DNA from: Lentimicrobium sp.
GTDB lineage: Bacteria > Bacteroidota > Bacteroidia > Bacteroidales > Lentimicrobiaceae
Direction of reading: 5' to 3'
NCBI GenBank assembly: GCA_024709105.1
Contig: JANJXJ010000122.1
Span: 1 to 64,000, forward strand
DNA length: 64,000 nucleotides
The notes beneath the pieces are model-generated. The model did no database searches and had not been told where the DNA came from. It saw only the letters and a list, made by a program, of their open reading frames with translations. The translations under genes were made by a program, and so were the position numbers. Positions 16,756 to 26,000 of the stretch are shown here, piece after piece. The number at the start of each line of letters is the position of its first letter. The stretch's first letter is position 1.

Positions 16756-18133
16756 TATTTGAAATATTTTTGTTTCTGAGGTTTCCCCTTTTCAGGGAAA
16801 AAAATACACCGGCAACTGATAATAAAGCGTACACAATGAAAGAGATGCTTATTGCCGACAGAAGTCCGGAGGTATTGGATAAACTTTTACCATTTTCATT
16901 CATTATCAGAGCAAAAATCAACATACTGGAACCCATGCTGAAAGTTTGTCCGGTAAGCCGCATGGTGCCTAAAACCGATGAAGCTGCCCCATAATTTACC
17001 GGAGCAACAGAACTCATAACTGCATTGGTATTGGGAGATGAAAAAAGTGCAAATCCAAGCCCCATAAGTATTAGCATTGAAATGATAAACCAGGGTTGAG
17101 TATCGGCATCTATCAGCGAAAGTGCAATTAATCCAACTACTGTCACCGCCATACCGAGCGAAGCAACAATGGAAGGTTCGATTTTGTCGCTAAGTTTTCC
17201 TGCAACAGGAGAGAGTAATGTCATAGTAACTGGTTGAGCCATAAGGATTAAGCCCGCCTTGTGCGCAGGTAATCCCATAACCTTCTGAAGGTAAAGGCTT
17301 AACAAAAACACCAATGCATAAGTTGCAAAATAATTGATAAATGCAGCAATATTGGAAAAAACAAAAACCTGATTCCCTTTAAAAATCTCTGGTTTAAGGA
17401 GCGGATTTAAGCTTTTTTTCTCAATGAAAAAGAACCCCAGGAATCCAGCTACACCAGCAGTAAAAAAGATTAAGCCATTAACTTTAGTGATGGAAGGAAA
17501 TCCAATAACAATAAATGCCAGGCTTAACGTATAAATCAGGCTTCCGGTAATATCGAATTTCTCCGGTTTGGAATTGAGAACTTCTTTTTCAATATTCCTT
17601 AATGCGAAAGGAAGAATTATGATGCTCAGAATAGCAGTAAGCAGAAAAATACTGCGCCAGCCGCCTGCCAGAATCATAAACCCTCCTATGGTAGGTCCGA
17701 GACTTAGCCCAAGATATACTGCTGCAACATTGATGCCCAGTACTTTACCTCTTTCATTTTTCGGGAAAGCTGAGGTAAGCAGTGCCAGCGCTGTTGCATA
17801 TAACATAGCTCCTCCTGCACCGTTAATTGCCCGGGCAATTATTAAAATTACCGAGTTGGTTGCAAATGCTGAAAATAATGATGCTAATGTAAAAATTATC
17901 ACACCAGCTATAAAAAACTTCTTTCGCCCGTAAATGTCAGACAACCGGCCCAGCGGGAGCAACAATACAGCGGCCGACAACAAATAGGCAGTCATTACCC
18001 AGCCCAGGCCAATGGCATCCATTCCCATTTCGCTGCCTATTGCAGGAAGAGCAATGTTTATGGCCGAACCCATAAAAGGCGTAAGAAATGAACTGAGAGC
18101 TGTAACAAATAAAATCGCATTCTTACTCTTCAT
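16748..18133 (-). CDS. MFS multidrug-type exporter (DHA2, 14-helix)
   Basis: Inner-membrane proton-coupled exporter of 461 residues with about 14 helices. FLTPFMGSAINIALPAIGSEMGM near residue 16 is the helix-1 signature of EmrB/QacA-type DHA2 pumps. GRLSDIYGRKKFF near 62 is the MFS motif A. GAGGAMLYATALALLTSAFPKNERGKVLGI is the motif C-like helix-5 region. The substrate is unknown. It is the first gene of an operon with the TIP30-like, rhodanese and DUF2062 genes. A TACATTTG element lies at 18147-18154. Confidence 0.88.
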   Translation of the reverse strand: MKSKNAILFVTALSSFLTPFMGSAINIALPAIGSEMGMDAIGLGWVMTAYLLSAAVLLLPLGRLSDIYGRKKFFIAGVIIFTLASLFSAFATNSVILIIARAINGAGGAMLYATALALLTSAFPKNERGKVLGINVAAVYLGLSLGPTIGGFMILAGGWRSIFLLTAILSIIILPFALRNIEKEVLNSKPEKFDITGSLIYTLSLAFIVIGFPSITKVNGLIFFTAGVAGFLGFFFIEKKSLNPLLKPEIFKGNQVFVFSNIAAFINYFATYALVFLLSLYLQKVMGLPAHKAGLILMAQPVTMTLLSPVAGKLSDKIEPSIVASLGMAVTVVGLIALSLIDADTQPWFIISMLILMGLGFALFSSPNTNAVMSSVAPVNYGAASSVLGTMRLTGQTFSMGSSMLIFALIMNENGKSLSNTSGLLSAISISFIVYALLSVAGVFFSLKRGNLRNKNISNNE

Positions 18134-18146
18134 CCGGCATTTTTTG

Positions 18147-18154
18147 CAAATGTA
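18147..18154 (-). promoter_or_regulatory. -7 element TACATTTG for the MFS operon
   Basis: TACATTTG on the minus strand, 13 bases before the MFS start codon. The divergent DUF302 gene begins about 100 bases away. Confidence 0.45.
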
Positions 18155-18252
18155 TTGTAATTCTCTTTCACTTTGAGCACACGAATTTTAAGAAATTACC
18201 AACTTTTAGTCCGTTGAACCGTTATATCTGTGATTTTTAAAAATTCCTGAAA

Positions 18253-18639
18253 ATGAACTATTATTTTGTTAAAGAAACCACTCTTGATTTTGATGCGGCA
18301 GTTGAAAAGGTTACCGGACTCCTTAAAGAGCAAGGTTTTGGGATAATTACCCAGATTGATGTTAAAGAAACCTTTAAGCAAAAAATTAACGAAGATTTCA
18401 GAAAATACAAAATTCTGGGTGCATGTAATCCGTCTTTTGCTTTTAAAGCCATAAATAGTGAACCATTAATAGGGCTGCTACTGCCTTGTAATGTGGTAGT
18501 TCAGGAAAAGACCGGAGGAATGGTCGAAGTGAGTGCAATAAATCCGAAGGTTAATCTTGAGCTGGTTAAAAATGAAGCTGTTAATGATCTGGCTTGCACT
18601 GTAACTGAAATTCTGGAAAAAGTAATCAGGCAGATCTAA
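18253..18639 (+). CDS. DUF302 protein
   Basis: A 128-residue protein with the DUF302 fold: an opening strand with YYFVKETTLDFDAAVEKV, then LLKEQGFGIITQIDVKETFKQK near residue 24, and YKILGACNPSFAFKAI near 58, with the conserved LGACNP motif. LLLPCNVVVQE near 77 is also typical. The family's role is unknown; some members accompany metal or redox genes. It has no signal peptide. It converges on the unknown 473-residue protein gene with only 5 bases between the stops. Confidence 0.88.
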   Translation: MNYYFVKETTLDFDAAVEKVTGLLKEQGFGIITQIDVKETFKQKINEDFRKYKILGACNPSFAFKAINSEPLIGLLLPCNVVVQEKTGGMVEVSAINPKVNLELVKNEAVNDLACTVTEILEKVIRQI

Positions 18640-18644
18640 GCTTT

Positions 18645-20066
18645 TTATCTGTAACCAAACAGATTTTTCTTTTTGATGGTTTCTGCTACATAAACCGGTA
18701 CTAATTTCTCCCAGGAGTCATCACCTGCCTTAATTCTCTGTAAAACCATCGGAGAGAATATATTGATGTACTTTTTATTGATTTCGGTTACTTCCAGAAT
18801 TCTGCGGCCAGCAATCAGGTAGTTGTATAAATGCTTTGTTTCTTCAGTAAATCTGATGTCACCGGATTTGATAAGTTCGCTGGTTTCGGGCTTTAAACCC
18901 GGATATACATACATTTTCATGTTGGCAGGAAATAACTTGCCAAAGGCTTCAAGTATACCTCCTCTTAAATCCTGGTAAAAGCGGGGATCGAATATTTTTT
19001 CAAAAGTTTCGGCACCTACCACCAGCCTTAATTTATGGATTTTAAAACCCGAAAAATAATGAACTAATTTGTAAAACTCTCTGAATCCTGAAACCATTAC
19101 ATTCTGTCCCATTCCATTCAGCAGGTCAACTCTGTCAAGGAAATCCCGTTCATCAATGTTCTGATCTTCAGGATTCAACAGGTTATCTAAAGTGATTTCA
19201 CAAAAAGAGAGCGTATTGCTTTTATCGTAATCTTCGTCGCGTTTAAACAAGGCGTAGCTTGATTTAAGAATATCAAAACCTGCATAGGTAATGGGTCTGA
19301 AGCTTCCGCGGAAAGCAAGCACATTCTTTTTGTACAACATGTCGTCAGGCTCCTGCACATTGCCATATCTGTCAAACATAATGGCTTTTGCCATGCCATT
19401 TTTCACAAGCTGAACAGCAAGCAAACGGTTATCAACATAATTCAGCTGCGGACCTTTCATTCTGATCATGGTGATCTCCATCCGGTCGGTTGAAAGGTTG
19501 TCGAGCAAAGACTGTATAAAAGAATTGGGCCGGTCATGATGAAAGAAACATGCATAAATCAGATTCACACCTGCTATACCTAATGTATTTTGCTGCAGTA
19601 CATTATCCTTCTCATGCAGACCAATGTGAACAATAATTTCATTGGGCTCCGCATCAGGTTCCAGCTGAAAACGGCAACCCATCCAGCCATGACTTACATT
19701 ATCTTTCTTGTAGTTGATTGTTGAAACTGTATTTGCATACACAAAATAGCGGGTAGGGGATTCGCGTTTGTCGCTCAGGCTGCCAATCAGCTGATTGTAT
19801 TCACAATCAAGCATTTCCTCTAGTCTTTGGCAGGAAACATATCGTTTGGTTGCCTGATTATTACTGTAGAGAAGATCGCTGTATTGTTTGTCATATGCCG
19901 AAATGGTCTTGGCAATGGTACCGGAAGCGCCACCAGCCTGGAAAAAATTACGTGAGACTTCCTGCCCGCCTCCAATCTCTGCGAAAACACCATAAGTGGT
20001 TCTGTCTAGATTGATTGTGAGCGCTTTAAGGCTGGTTGAAATTACTTCTCTCTCCATGAGCAGCAT
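18645..20066 (-). CDS. Conserved protein of unknown function, partner of the flavin-regulated receptor
   Basis: A 473-residue soluble protein that I recognise as a widespread bacterial family with inconsistent labels (some entries call it a TonB receptor or a nucleotide adenylyltransferase). No HxGH motif of adenylyltransferases is present. The conserved N-terminal block is LTINLDRTTYGVFAEIGGGQ, then VSRNFFQAGGASGTIAKTIS near residue 37, KRYVSCQRLEEMLDCEYNQL near 73 and SHGWMGCRFQ near 124. A further block GMGQNVMVSGFREFYKLVHY is near 314. It has no signal peptide or helix crossing the membrane. The ATG at 20066 is 9 bases after the receptor stop, so it belongs to the FMN-riboswitch transcript. 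That context suggests a link to flavin use, which is inference only. Confidence 0.72.
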   Translation of the reverse strand: MLLMEREVISTSLKALTINLDRTTYGVFAEIGGGQEVSRNFFQAGGASGTIAKTISAYDKQYSDLLYSNNQATKRYVSCQRLEEMLDCEYNQLIGSLSDKRESPTRYFVYANTVSTINYKKDNVSHGWMGCRFQLEPDAEPNEIIVHIGLHEKDNVLQQNTLGIAGVNLIYACFFHHDRPNSFIQSLLDNLSTDRMEITMIRMKGPQLNYVDNRLLAVQLVKNGMAKAIMFDRYGNVQEPDDMLYKKNVLAFRGSFRPITYAGFDILKSSYALFKRDEDYDKSNTLSFCEITLDNLLNPEDQNIDERDFLDRVDLLNGMGQNVMVSGFREFYKLVHYFSGFKIHKLRLVVGAETFEKIFDPRFYQDLRGGILEAFGKLFPANMKMYVYPGLKPETSELIKSGDIRFTEETKHLYNYLIAGRRILEVTEINKKYINIFSPMVLQRIKAGDDSWEKLVPVYVAETIKKKNLFGYR

Positions 20067-20075
20067 TGAATTGTG

Positions 20076-22649
20076 TTAGAATTTTATAGCCATTGTGAAG
20101 CTAAATGTTCGGCCATGTGTCCAAAAACCTCTGAATGAGTTCAAATCATGAGTTTTTCCGTCTTCACCACGGGTAATGGATTCCTTGCCTGACAGGTTAT
20201 AACAACTTATACCTGCAATGGTTTTTAATTGCCCGATCTTAAATTCATATTCAAGAAACAGGTCAATATTGGAATAATCTGGTATCCTGTAAGGCTGCTT
20301 GCGGTCATCAGGGTTATTTCTTCCGGCCGGGTCAAAGTTAGCATATAAGCTTCCAAAATACAACCAGTTTACTTTTAAATTCCAGTCTTTGAGAATGGTG
20401 GCATCAGCAAACAAGCCCATTTGAAACTGCGGTGCATCCCCGACTTTCAGATCTTTCACATAAACTTCTGTCAAATCAATTAGTTCCTGATTATCATTAT
20501 ACAACTCAGCAATAACATCGTTTCTCCAGCGCCAGTCGCCAACTGATAGAATACCACCTAGCGAAAGTGACCGGTTTATTTTCCCCGTCATTTCAAGCTC
20601 TATACCTTTATGCAAAGCATCAAGTCCCCTGATCAAAGCCCGGGTTTGCGAATTGTCTTCCAGTTGAATATTCTCCCGGCTGAGTATCGATTTATCTTCC
20701 CACAAGGTGTAATAAGCATTCAGGTTAACATTAAGCTTTGACGATGAAAATGTATAGCCAAGCTCAGCTGATTTAATGGATTCGTTCTTAATGTCCTGAA
20801 CGACCGCATTGGAGAAATTGGCAAAAACAAATTTGTAATAAGGTGCTTTTGAGTAATAACCTGCATTCAGATAGAGGTTATGCTGCTCATTCAACTGGTA
20901 GCTGATTCCTGATTTTACATCAAAGCCGGCTTTGCTTACTTTCTCGCTAGCTGTGTTGTTAATGTAATTGATCCGGTCAAACCTCTGGTATCTGGTGCCT
21001 GATACAGTTCCTGCAAGAAAAAGATTCATCTTCCCGAAACTATATTCGGCCTGTCCGAACATACTGATTACATCAACACGTGCATCATTGTCAACATTAA
21101 TGATGTCGCCTTTGGTTTTTATCTGCTGTCTGCCTGCAATACCTGCCAGCGACCAGGCATATTCGTCAATCCAGTATTTCCCGCCAAGTAAGTCGCTGAT
21201 TTCTTCACGCAGATTGGATTTGAAGTATCTGGCATGTAAACCTGCTGTTATTTTTATTCCGTTTTCAAGTTCATGAGTCAGGTTGGTAAGCCCGCCATAC
21301 CAGATGTGGCTTGCCAGATAATTTGTCTGGATAATTTTTGAAAATCCTCCCACTACAGAACCATCAGCCAGCCTGGAAGAATCATTATGAGTTTTGTTAA
21401 GGTTGTAAATTGCATCCCAGTCAATTTGATTACTTTTTCTGAAAGTGTTGGCTGACGGGCTTTTATAGGATTCTGAGAATTTTCCGCCTCCGTAGCCAAA
21501 CGATAAATAAGCACTGCTGGCCAGATGTGTTTTATCGCTGATGTTCCAGTAATGGTTCAGCGATAACTGAGGTTTATGATAGAAATTCTCTGAAAGGCTG
21601 TTGATTTTACCTTTATACATACCCCAGTTGGGATTGTATTTGATGCCAAAGTCACTATATTCTTGTTTTGTAAGCCCATATGTTCTTTGCCCGTGCCTTT
21701 CAGGTGACCCCATCCCGGTAAAAACAAGCAAATGTTTATTATTAATCTGTTTGCTTGCCGAAATAAACCATGCCCAGGCATCTACATGAGTTGCATCAAC
21801 ATAGCCTGGTCCGCGGGTGCGCGAACCAAGGAAAGTTACAGCAAAACCTTTCTCTGAGAGCCCGCTTGAAATACTGAATATGGTTTTTTGATTCCCGTAA
21901 CTGGTAAACATATGCCTGAGGGTACCTCCTTTGGCTGCTTCGGTGGTTTTGGTGATGATATTTATTGTGCCTCCCACTGAGTTAAGCGCAACTTTTGATG
22001 CTCCTAATCCTTTTTGTACCTGAATGGCTTGTGTTGCATCACCAAGTCCGGCCCAGTTTGACCAGTAAACAAGTCCGTTTTCGACAGAACTAACAGGAAC
22101 CCCGTTGAGCAACAGTCCCAGATTTTCCTGCTGAAAACCTCTTATGCTTATCCGGGCATCGCCGGTTCCTCCTCCAAGTTTGGTTGCATATACTCCAGGT
22201 ACCATCTTCATGATTTCGGGATATTCCTGACTTCCCATTTCACGTTCAATGGTTCTTTGACTTATGTTACTTATGGCTACAGGAGTTGTCCGCTCACTAA
22301 TGTATGATGCTATAATATTTATTTCATCCAAACCTACCTGCCTGGCAGTTAGATAGATATGCTCAATTCCTGATTTTAGTGGCTTCTTAATTTCAAGGGT
22401 TAAAGCCTGGTAAGAAACATGTTTAATAAGGATTGCAGCAGATTCCCCGGGAATGGCAATTTCAAATAGTCCTTCTTCATCTGAGGTAGTTGCCCGGTTA
22501 CTGCCATCAATCTGTACTGTAGCGCCTGATATGGTTTTTCCGGATGTGAGATCAATGAGTTTGCCCTTAAAATTGTTCTGGGCAGAGAGATTCAGCAGCG
22601 AGAACAGAGAAAGAATGCAGGGAAGAGACTTGAGTGCAAAATTCTTCAT
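20076..22649 (-). CDS. TonB-dependent outer-membrane receptor under FMN riboswitch control
   Basis: An 857-residue outer-membrane importer. The signal peptide ends LNLSAQ near residue 24. Residues 27-110 are a carboxypeptidase-regulatory-like domain (FKGKLIDLTSGKTISGATVQ). The plug follows, with MKMVPGVYATKLGGG near 147, ISIRGFQQENLGLLLNGVPV near 166 and GGTINIITKT near 226. The remainder is a barrel that ends in aromatic FSFTMAIKF. No SusD-like gene follows, so it is not a classical glycan system. An FMN aptamer lies upstream in the same direction, and therefore a flavin (riboflavin or FMN) is the likely cargo. The start ATG overlaps the stop of a 23-codon ORF by the ATGA pattern. Confidence 0.9.
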   Translation of the reverse strand: MKNFALKSLPCILSLFSLLNLSAQNNFKGKLIDLTSGKTISGATVQIDGSNRATTSDEEGLFEIAIPGESAAILIKHVSYQALTLEIKKPLKSGIEHIYLTARQVGLDEINIIASYISERTTPVAISNISQRTIEREMGSQEYPEIMKMVPGVYATKLGGGTGDARISIRGFQQENLGLLLNGVPVSSVENGLVYWSNWAGLGDATQAIQVQKGLGASKVALNSVGGTINIITKTTEAAKGGTLRHMFTSYGNQKTIFSISSGLSEKGFAVTFLGSRTRGPGYVDATHVDAWAWFISASKQINNKHLLVFTGMGSPERHGQRTYGLTKQEYSDFGIKYNPNWGMYKGKINSLSENFYHKPQLSLNHYWNISDKTHLASSAYLSFGYGGGKFSESYKSPSANTFRKSNQIDWDAIYNLNKTHNDSSRLADGSVVGGFSKIIQTNYLASHIWYGGLTNLTHELENGIKITAGLHARYFKSNLREEISDLLGGKYWIDEYAWSLAGIAGRQQIKTKGDIINVDNDARVDVISMFGQAEYSFGKMNLFLAGTVSGTRYQRFDRINYINNTASEKVSKAGFDVKSGISYQLNEQHNLYLNAGYYSKAPYYKFVFANFSNAVVQDIKNESIKSAELGYTFSSSKLNVNLNAYYTLWEDKSILSRENIQLEDNSQTRALIRGLDALHKGIELEMTGKINRSLSLGGILSVGDWRWRNDVIAELYNDNQELIDLTEVYVKDLKVGDAPQFQMGLFADATILKDWNLKVNWLYFGSLYANFDPAGRNNPDDRKQPYRIPDYSNIDLFLEYEFKIGQLKTIAGISCYNLSGKESITRGEDGKTHDLNSFRGFWTHGRTFSFTMAIKF

Positions 22650-22717
22650 GGTATGCCAGTTTTATAATTGTTTTCAGAGAATGTAAAAAATACATTCTCC
22701 AGGGCAGAATATACCAT
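22646..22717 (-). CDS. Putative 23-residue leader ORF coupled to the receptor start
   Basis: The frame begins with ATG at 22717 and encodes MVYSALENVFFTFSENNYKT plus GIP before a TGA at 22648-22646. The TGA overlaps the receptor ATG as ATGA, the classic layout for translational coupling. An AAGGAG SD lies 8 bases before its ATG, unusual in this lineage. The SD sits in a hairpin directly after the FMN aptamer. No homology is visible. It could be only an RBS delivery device, and it could also be a chance frame; the combination of SD, spacing and stop overlap favours a real translated ORF. Confidence 0.5.
   Translation of the reverse strand: MVYSALENVFFTFSENNYKTGIP
22677..22699 (-). repeat. Perfect 9-bp hairpin within the leader ORF
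   Basis: GAGAATGTA and TACATTCTC face each other across a 5-base A/T loop. On the transcript strand the T tract is in the loop and not after the stem, so it does not look like an intrinsic terminator. It lies inside the leader ORF and could slow or be opened by ribosomes. Confidence 0.55.
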
Positions 22718-22720
22718 GGA

Positions 22721-22744
22721 TTCATCTCCTTAAAAGGGGATGAA
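22721..22744 (-). promoter_or_regulatory. Hairpin that sequesters the SD after the FMN aptamer
   Basis: On the transcript strand TTCATCCCCTT and AAGGAGATGAA form a stem of 10 pairs with one C-A mismatch and a 2-base loop. The AAGGAG at 22731-22726 is held in the stem. CATCC on the left arm could alternatively pair with GGATG at the 3' end of the aptamer. That would free the SD when the aptamer is unfolded, a plausible translational switch. Confidence 0.55.
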
Positions 22745-22757
22745 GTGCAATAAGGCA

Positions 22758-22880
22758 ATTCTTCTTCCATCCTGACTTTACAGTCGGTACCGGAGTTTCA
22801 CCGGTTCAGTCTTGCAACATAACGTTGCTTGAGTCGCGGACTATACCGCCGATCGGGAATTTCACCCTGCCCTGAAGAAT
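22758..22880 (-). ncRNA. FMN riboswitch (RFN element)
   Basis: On the minus strand the conserved RFN blocks appear in order: the P1 strand ATTCTTC (22880-22873 side), AGGGCAGGGTGAAATTCCCG, then ATCGGCGGTATAGTCCGCGA. A variable arm follows, then CCGGTGAAACTCCGG, TACCGACTGTAAAGTC and GGATGGAAG, with the closing P1 strand GAAGAAT (22764-22758). These match the class of FMN aptamers that normally control riboflavin synthesis or transport genes. Here it precedes a TonB-dependent receptor by about 108 bases. FMN binding would be expected to lower expression. Confidence 0.95.
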
Positions 22881-22895
22881 CTATTTAAACTGCTG

Positions 22896-22903
22896 CAAAA
22901 ATA
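22896..22903 (-). promoter_or_regulatory. -7 element TATTTTTG upstream of the FMN riboswitch
   Basis: TATTTTTG on the minus strand fits TAnnTTTG and is placed so that transcription would begin just before the aptamer. It lies in the interval 22650-23068, the longest gap between annotated large genes; besides the leader, riboswitch and this element, 22904-23068 is A/T-rich with nothing I can support. Confidence 0.45.
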
Positions 22904-23068
22904 TCAATTACTTTTTAAAAGCAAAATATTTAATCACTCTGGCCTGTGTTTTTTCAATCTCTGCTCACTTGCGACAATAAGAAACTATTTTATCAATAGC
23001 TGCTGAAAATTAAAATGTTACTTGGCTTCAATCAAAACACCTGTTTTTTTTGTTAGTGTAAAGTTTTA

Positions 23069-26000
23069 ATGCAGTATTCATACAAAATCAAATGTTTCAT
23101 GGCCCCCGGAAAATCAAAAAAGATTAAGCAAAATACTGTTCAAACTGCAGATAAACTGTCGTCGGTAAAAGAAACTGTTTCGGAACAAACAGAAGTTACA
23201 GTGGTAGCCGACAACGATTTGATATGTGTGGGCATTGGTGCATCAGCCGGCGGGCTCGAAGCACTTGAAGTTTTCTTCCGGAATATGCCGGTTGACACAG
23301 GAATGGCTTTTGTGGTTGTTCAGCATCTCTCACCTGATTATAAAAGTCTGATGGGCGAGTTGCTTTCCCGTTATACCACCATGAAAATTTACCGGGCCGA
23401 GGATGGAATTAAGGTGTTGCCCAATTCAGTTTACCTTATTCCGCCCAAAATGAATATGACTATTTTTCATGGCAAATTATTTCTAACAGCACAGGATTTC
23501 AACAGAGGATTAAACCTGCCCATAGATATTTTTCTCAGGTCGCTTGCTCAGGATAAAGGCAAAAACGCTGTTGCCATAATTCTTTCTGGCACAGGTAGCG
23601 ACGGAACATTAGGAATAAGGTCAGTTAAGGAAGAGGGAGGAATGGTGATGGTTCAGGATGATCAAAGTGCAAAGTTTGATGGAATGCCCCGTAGTTCTAT
23701 TGCCACAGGACTGGTAGATTATATATTACCCCCCGAAAAAATGCCCGAGGAACTGGTAAAATACATTAAGCATCCCTACATAAAAAGGGCCGGAAAAATT
23801 GAAAATATTATTTCAAAAGATGAAGATATTCTTACCAAAATACTCAAAATTCTACGCGATAAAGTTGGAGTTGACTTTACCTACTACAAGCCTGCCACCA
23901 TACTCAGAAGGCTTGAGAAACGAATCAGCATCAATCAGATAAATAAAATAGAAAATTACATTTCCTTTCTGGAACAGTCGTCATCAGAAGCCAGAATTCT
24001 TTACAAGGAACTACTGATAGGTGTAACTCAGTTTTTTCGCGATCAGGAGGCATTCAGGATACTTGAAGAAAAAGTTATTCCTGGTATTTTCGAAGGCAAG
24101 AAACCCGGAGACACGGTTAGAATCTGGAGTGTGGGATGCTCTACCGGAGAAGAGGCTTATTCACTCGCAATATTACTCAGAGAATACATGGACGCCAAAC
24201 AACTTAACAATGATGTTAAGGTTTTTGCTACCGATATTGACAGTGAATCCATTGAATATGCCAGTTCAGGAGTTTATCCCGAAAGTATAGTTTCAGATGT
24301 TACACCCGACCGGCTGAGAAATGGTTTCACCAAACGGGAGAATAGTTATGTGGTTAGCGAAAGGATACGCAGAATGGTAATTTTTGCATCACATAGTGTT
24401 ATCAAAGACCCGCCTTTTACCAAAATTGACCTGATTGTCTGCCGTAACGTGCTCATATATCTTAACGCTGAAATGCAAAAAAGAATTATGGCCATGTTTT
24501 ATTATGCCTTACAAAACTCGGGGTTTTTATTTCTGGGAAGCAGCGAAACCATTGGCGAGCTTGCCGAAGGATACCAGCCGGTTAATTCAAAATGGAAACT
24601 CTACAGGCTCAAGGAAGGTTTCAGACTGCCGGCTCAGTATAACCTTCACAACACCATAGGATCGCTGCGTGAATCAAAAAGCAGGGTTAAAATGTCGGAG
24701 CCGGGGGTAGTGTCAGAGAGCCTTTTCAGACTTGACGGATTGCTTGATGAACTGGTTTCAGGATTTATTCCACCCAGTGTTTTGGTGGACAGCAAGTTTG
24801 AACTTTTGCATGTTTTCAACGATGTAAATAAATTCCTGATAATCCCTGCAGGTAAAGCCAATCTTAATATTCTTAAGATGGTCCAGCCAGAGGTTTCTGT
24901 GGTGCTTAGCAGTTTATTACACAAAGTTGCAAAAGATGGAAAACCAATTACTTACCGCGATGTGAAATTTACAGATTCGGGCAGGATTAATTCTGTGGAT
25001 TTGGGCTGTAAAATATTGAATGACCCGAGGACAAAAAGTCTGGTGTTTCTGGTATCGTTCATTCTGGATGAGAAAAAAGAAGCTCCTGCTGCTATGGTTA
25101 TTGATGATCAGCTTACATCACATTTCAATGACAGGTTTCATGAACTTGAGAGGGAACTCAAATATACCAAAGAGAACCTTCAGGCTACTATCGAAGAGCT
25201 GGAAACCTCAAATGAAGAACTACAATCAACCAATGAAGAGCTTATAGCTTCCAACGAAGAACTTCAGTCAACAAACGAAGAGCTTCAATCGGTGAATGAA
25301 GAATTATATACAGTAAATTCTGAATATCAGAATAAGATTGAAGAGCTAACCCAACTTACCAATGACATTAATAACCTTCTGAAAAATACCAACATTGGTA
25401 CCATGTTTCTCGATAAATATCTGAGAATAAGGAGGTACACACCTGCAATTGTTAATTCCATAAATCTGATTGATCTGGATTTAGGGCGTCCATTTTACCA
25501 TATCTCACACAATCTTATTATAGATAACCTGCGCGAAGAACTTGAAAACGTGCTCGATACACTTTCTCCTAAAGAAATTGAGGTTCAGGATCGCAGTGGA
25601 AAATGGTACATTCTGCGACTGCTGCCCTACCGAACGCTTGATAATGCCGTGGATGGGATAGTTCTGACCTTAATTGACATAACCGAAAGGCGGCGTTTTG
25701 AATCAAGTTTAAAGACTGAACGTGAATTGCTGATAAGATCCCTGGAAATAAATCCAACCGGACATTTGATATTAGGAAGTGATGGATTGATAACTTATGC
25801 AAACAAAGCGCTGTGCATGTTGCTTGATCTGGATATTTCTGATTTGATTGGCAAACACTTTGACACAGTGAACTGGATGACTTTTGAACAGAATAAGGGT
25901 GCAAAAGTGTTAAATAAAATGCCCCTTAACAAGTTACTTGCTGATCATCAGAACGGATATAAAGGATCTCTTGCTTATGCAAACAACGAAGGAAAGGAGA

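Noticed and set aside
22677-22699. Hairpin between riboswitch and receptor as an intrinsic terminator
   Set aside because: The T tract on the transcript strand is in the loop; the bases after the stem are TGAAAAC. Translational control via the SD stem fits better.
25190-25340. Repeated AATGAAGAG-like DNA units that look like a short tandem repeat
   Set aside because: They encode NEELQSTNEEL heptads of the coiled coil typical of CheB-CheR-PAS fusions. Not a CRISPR array or independent repeat.
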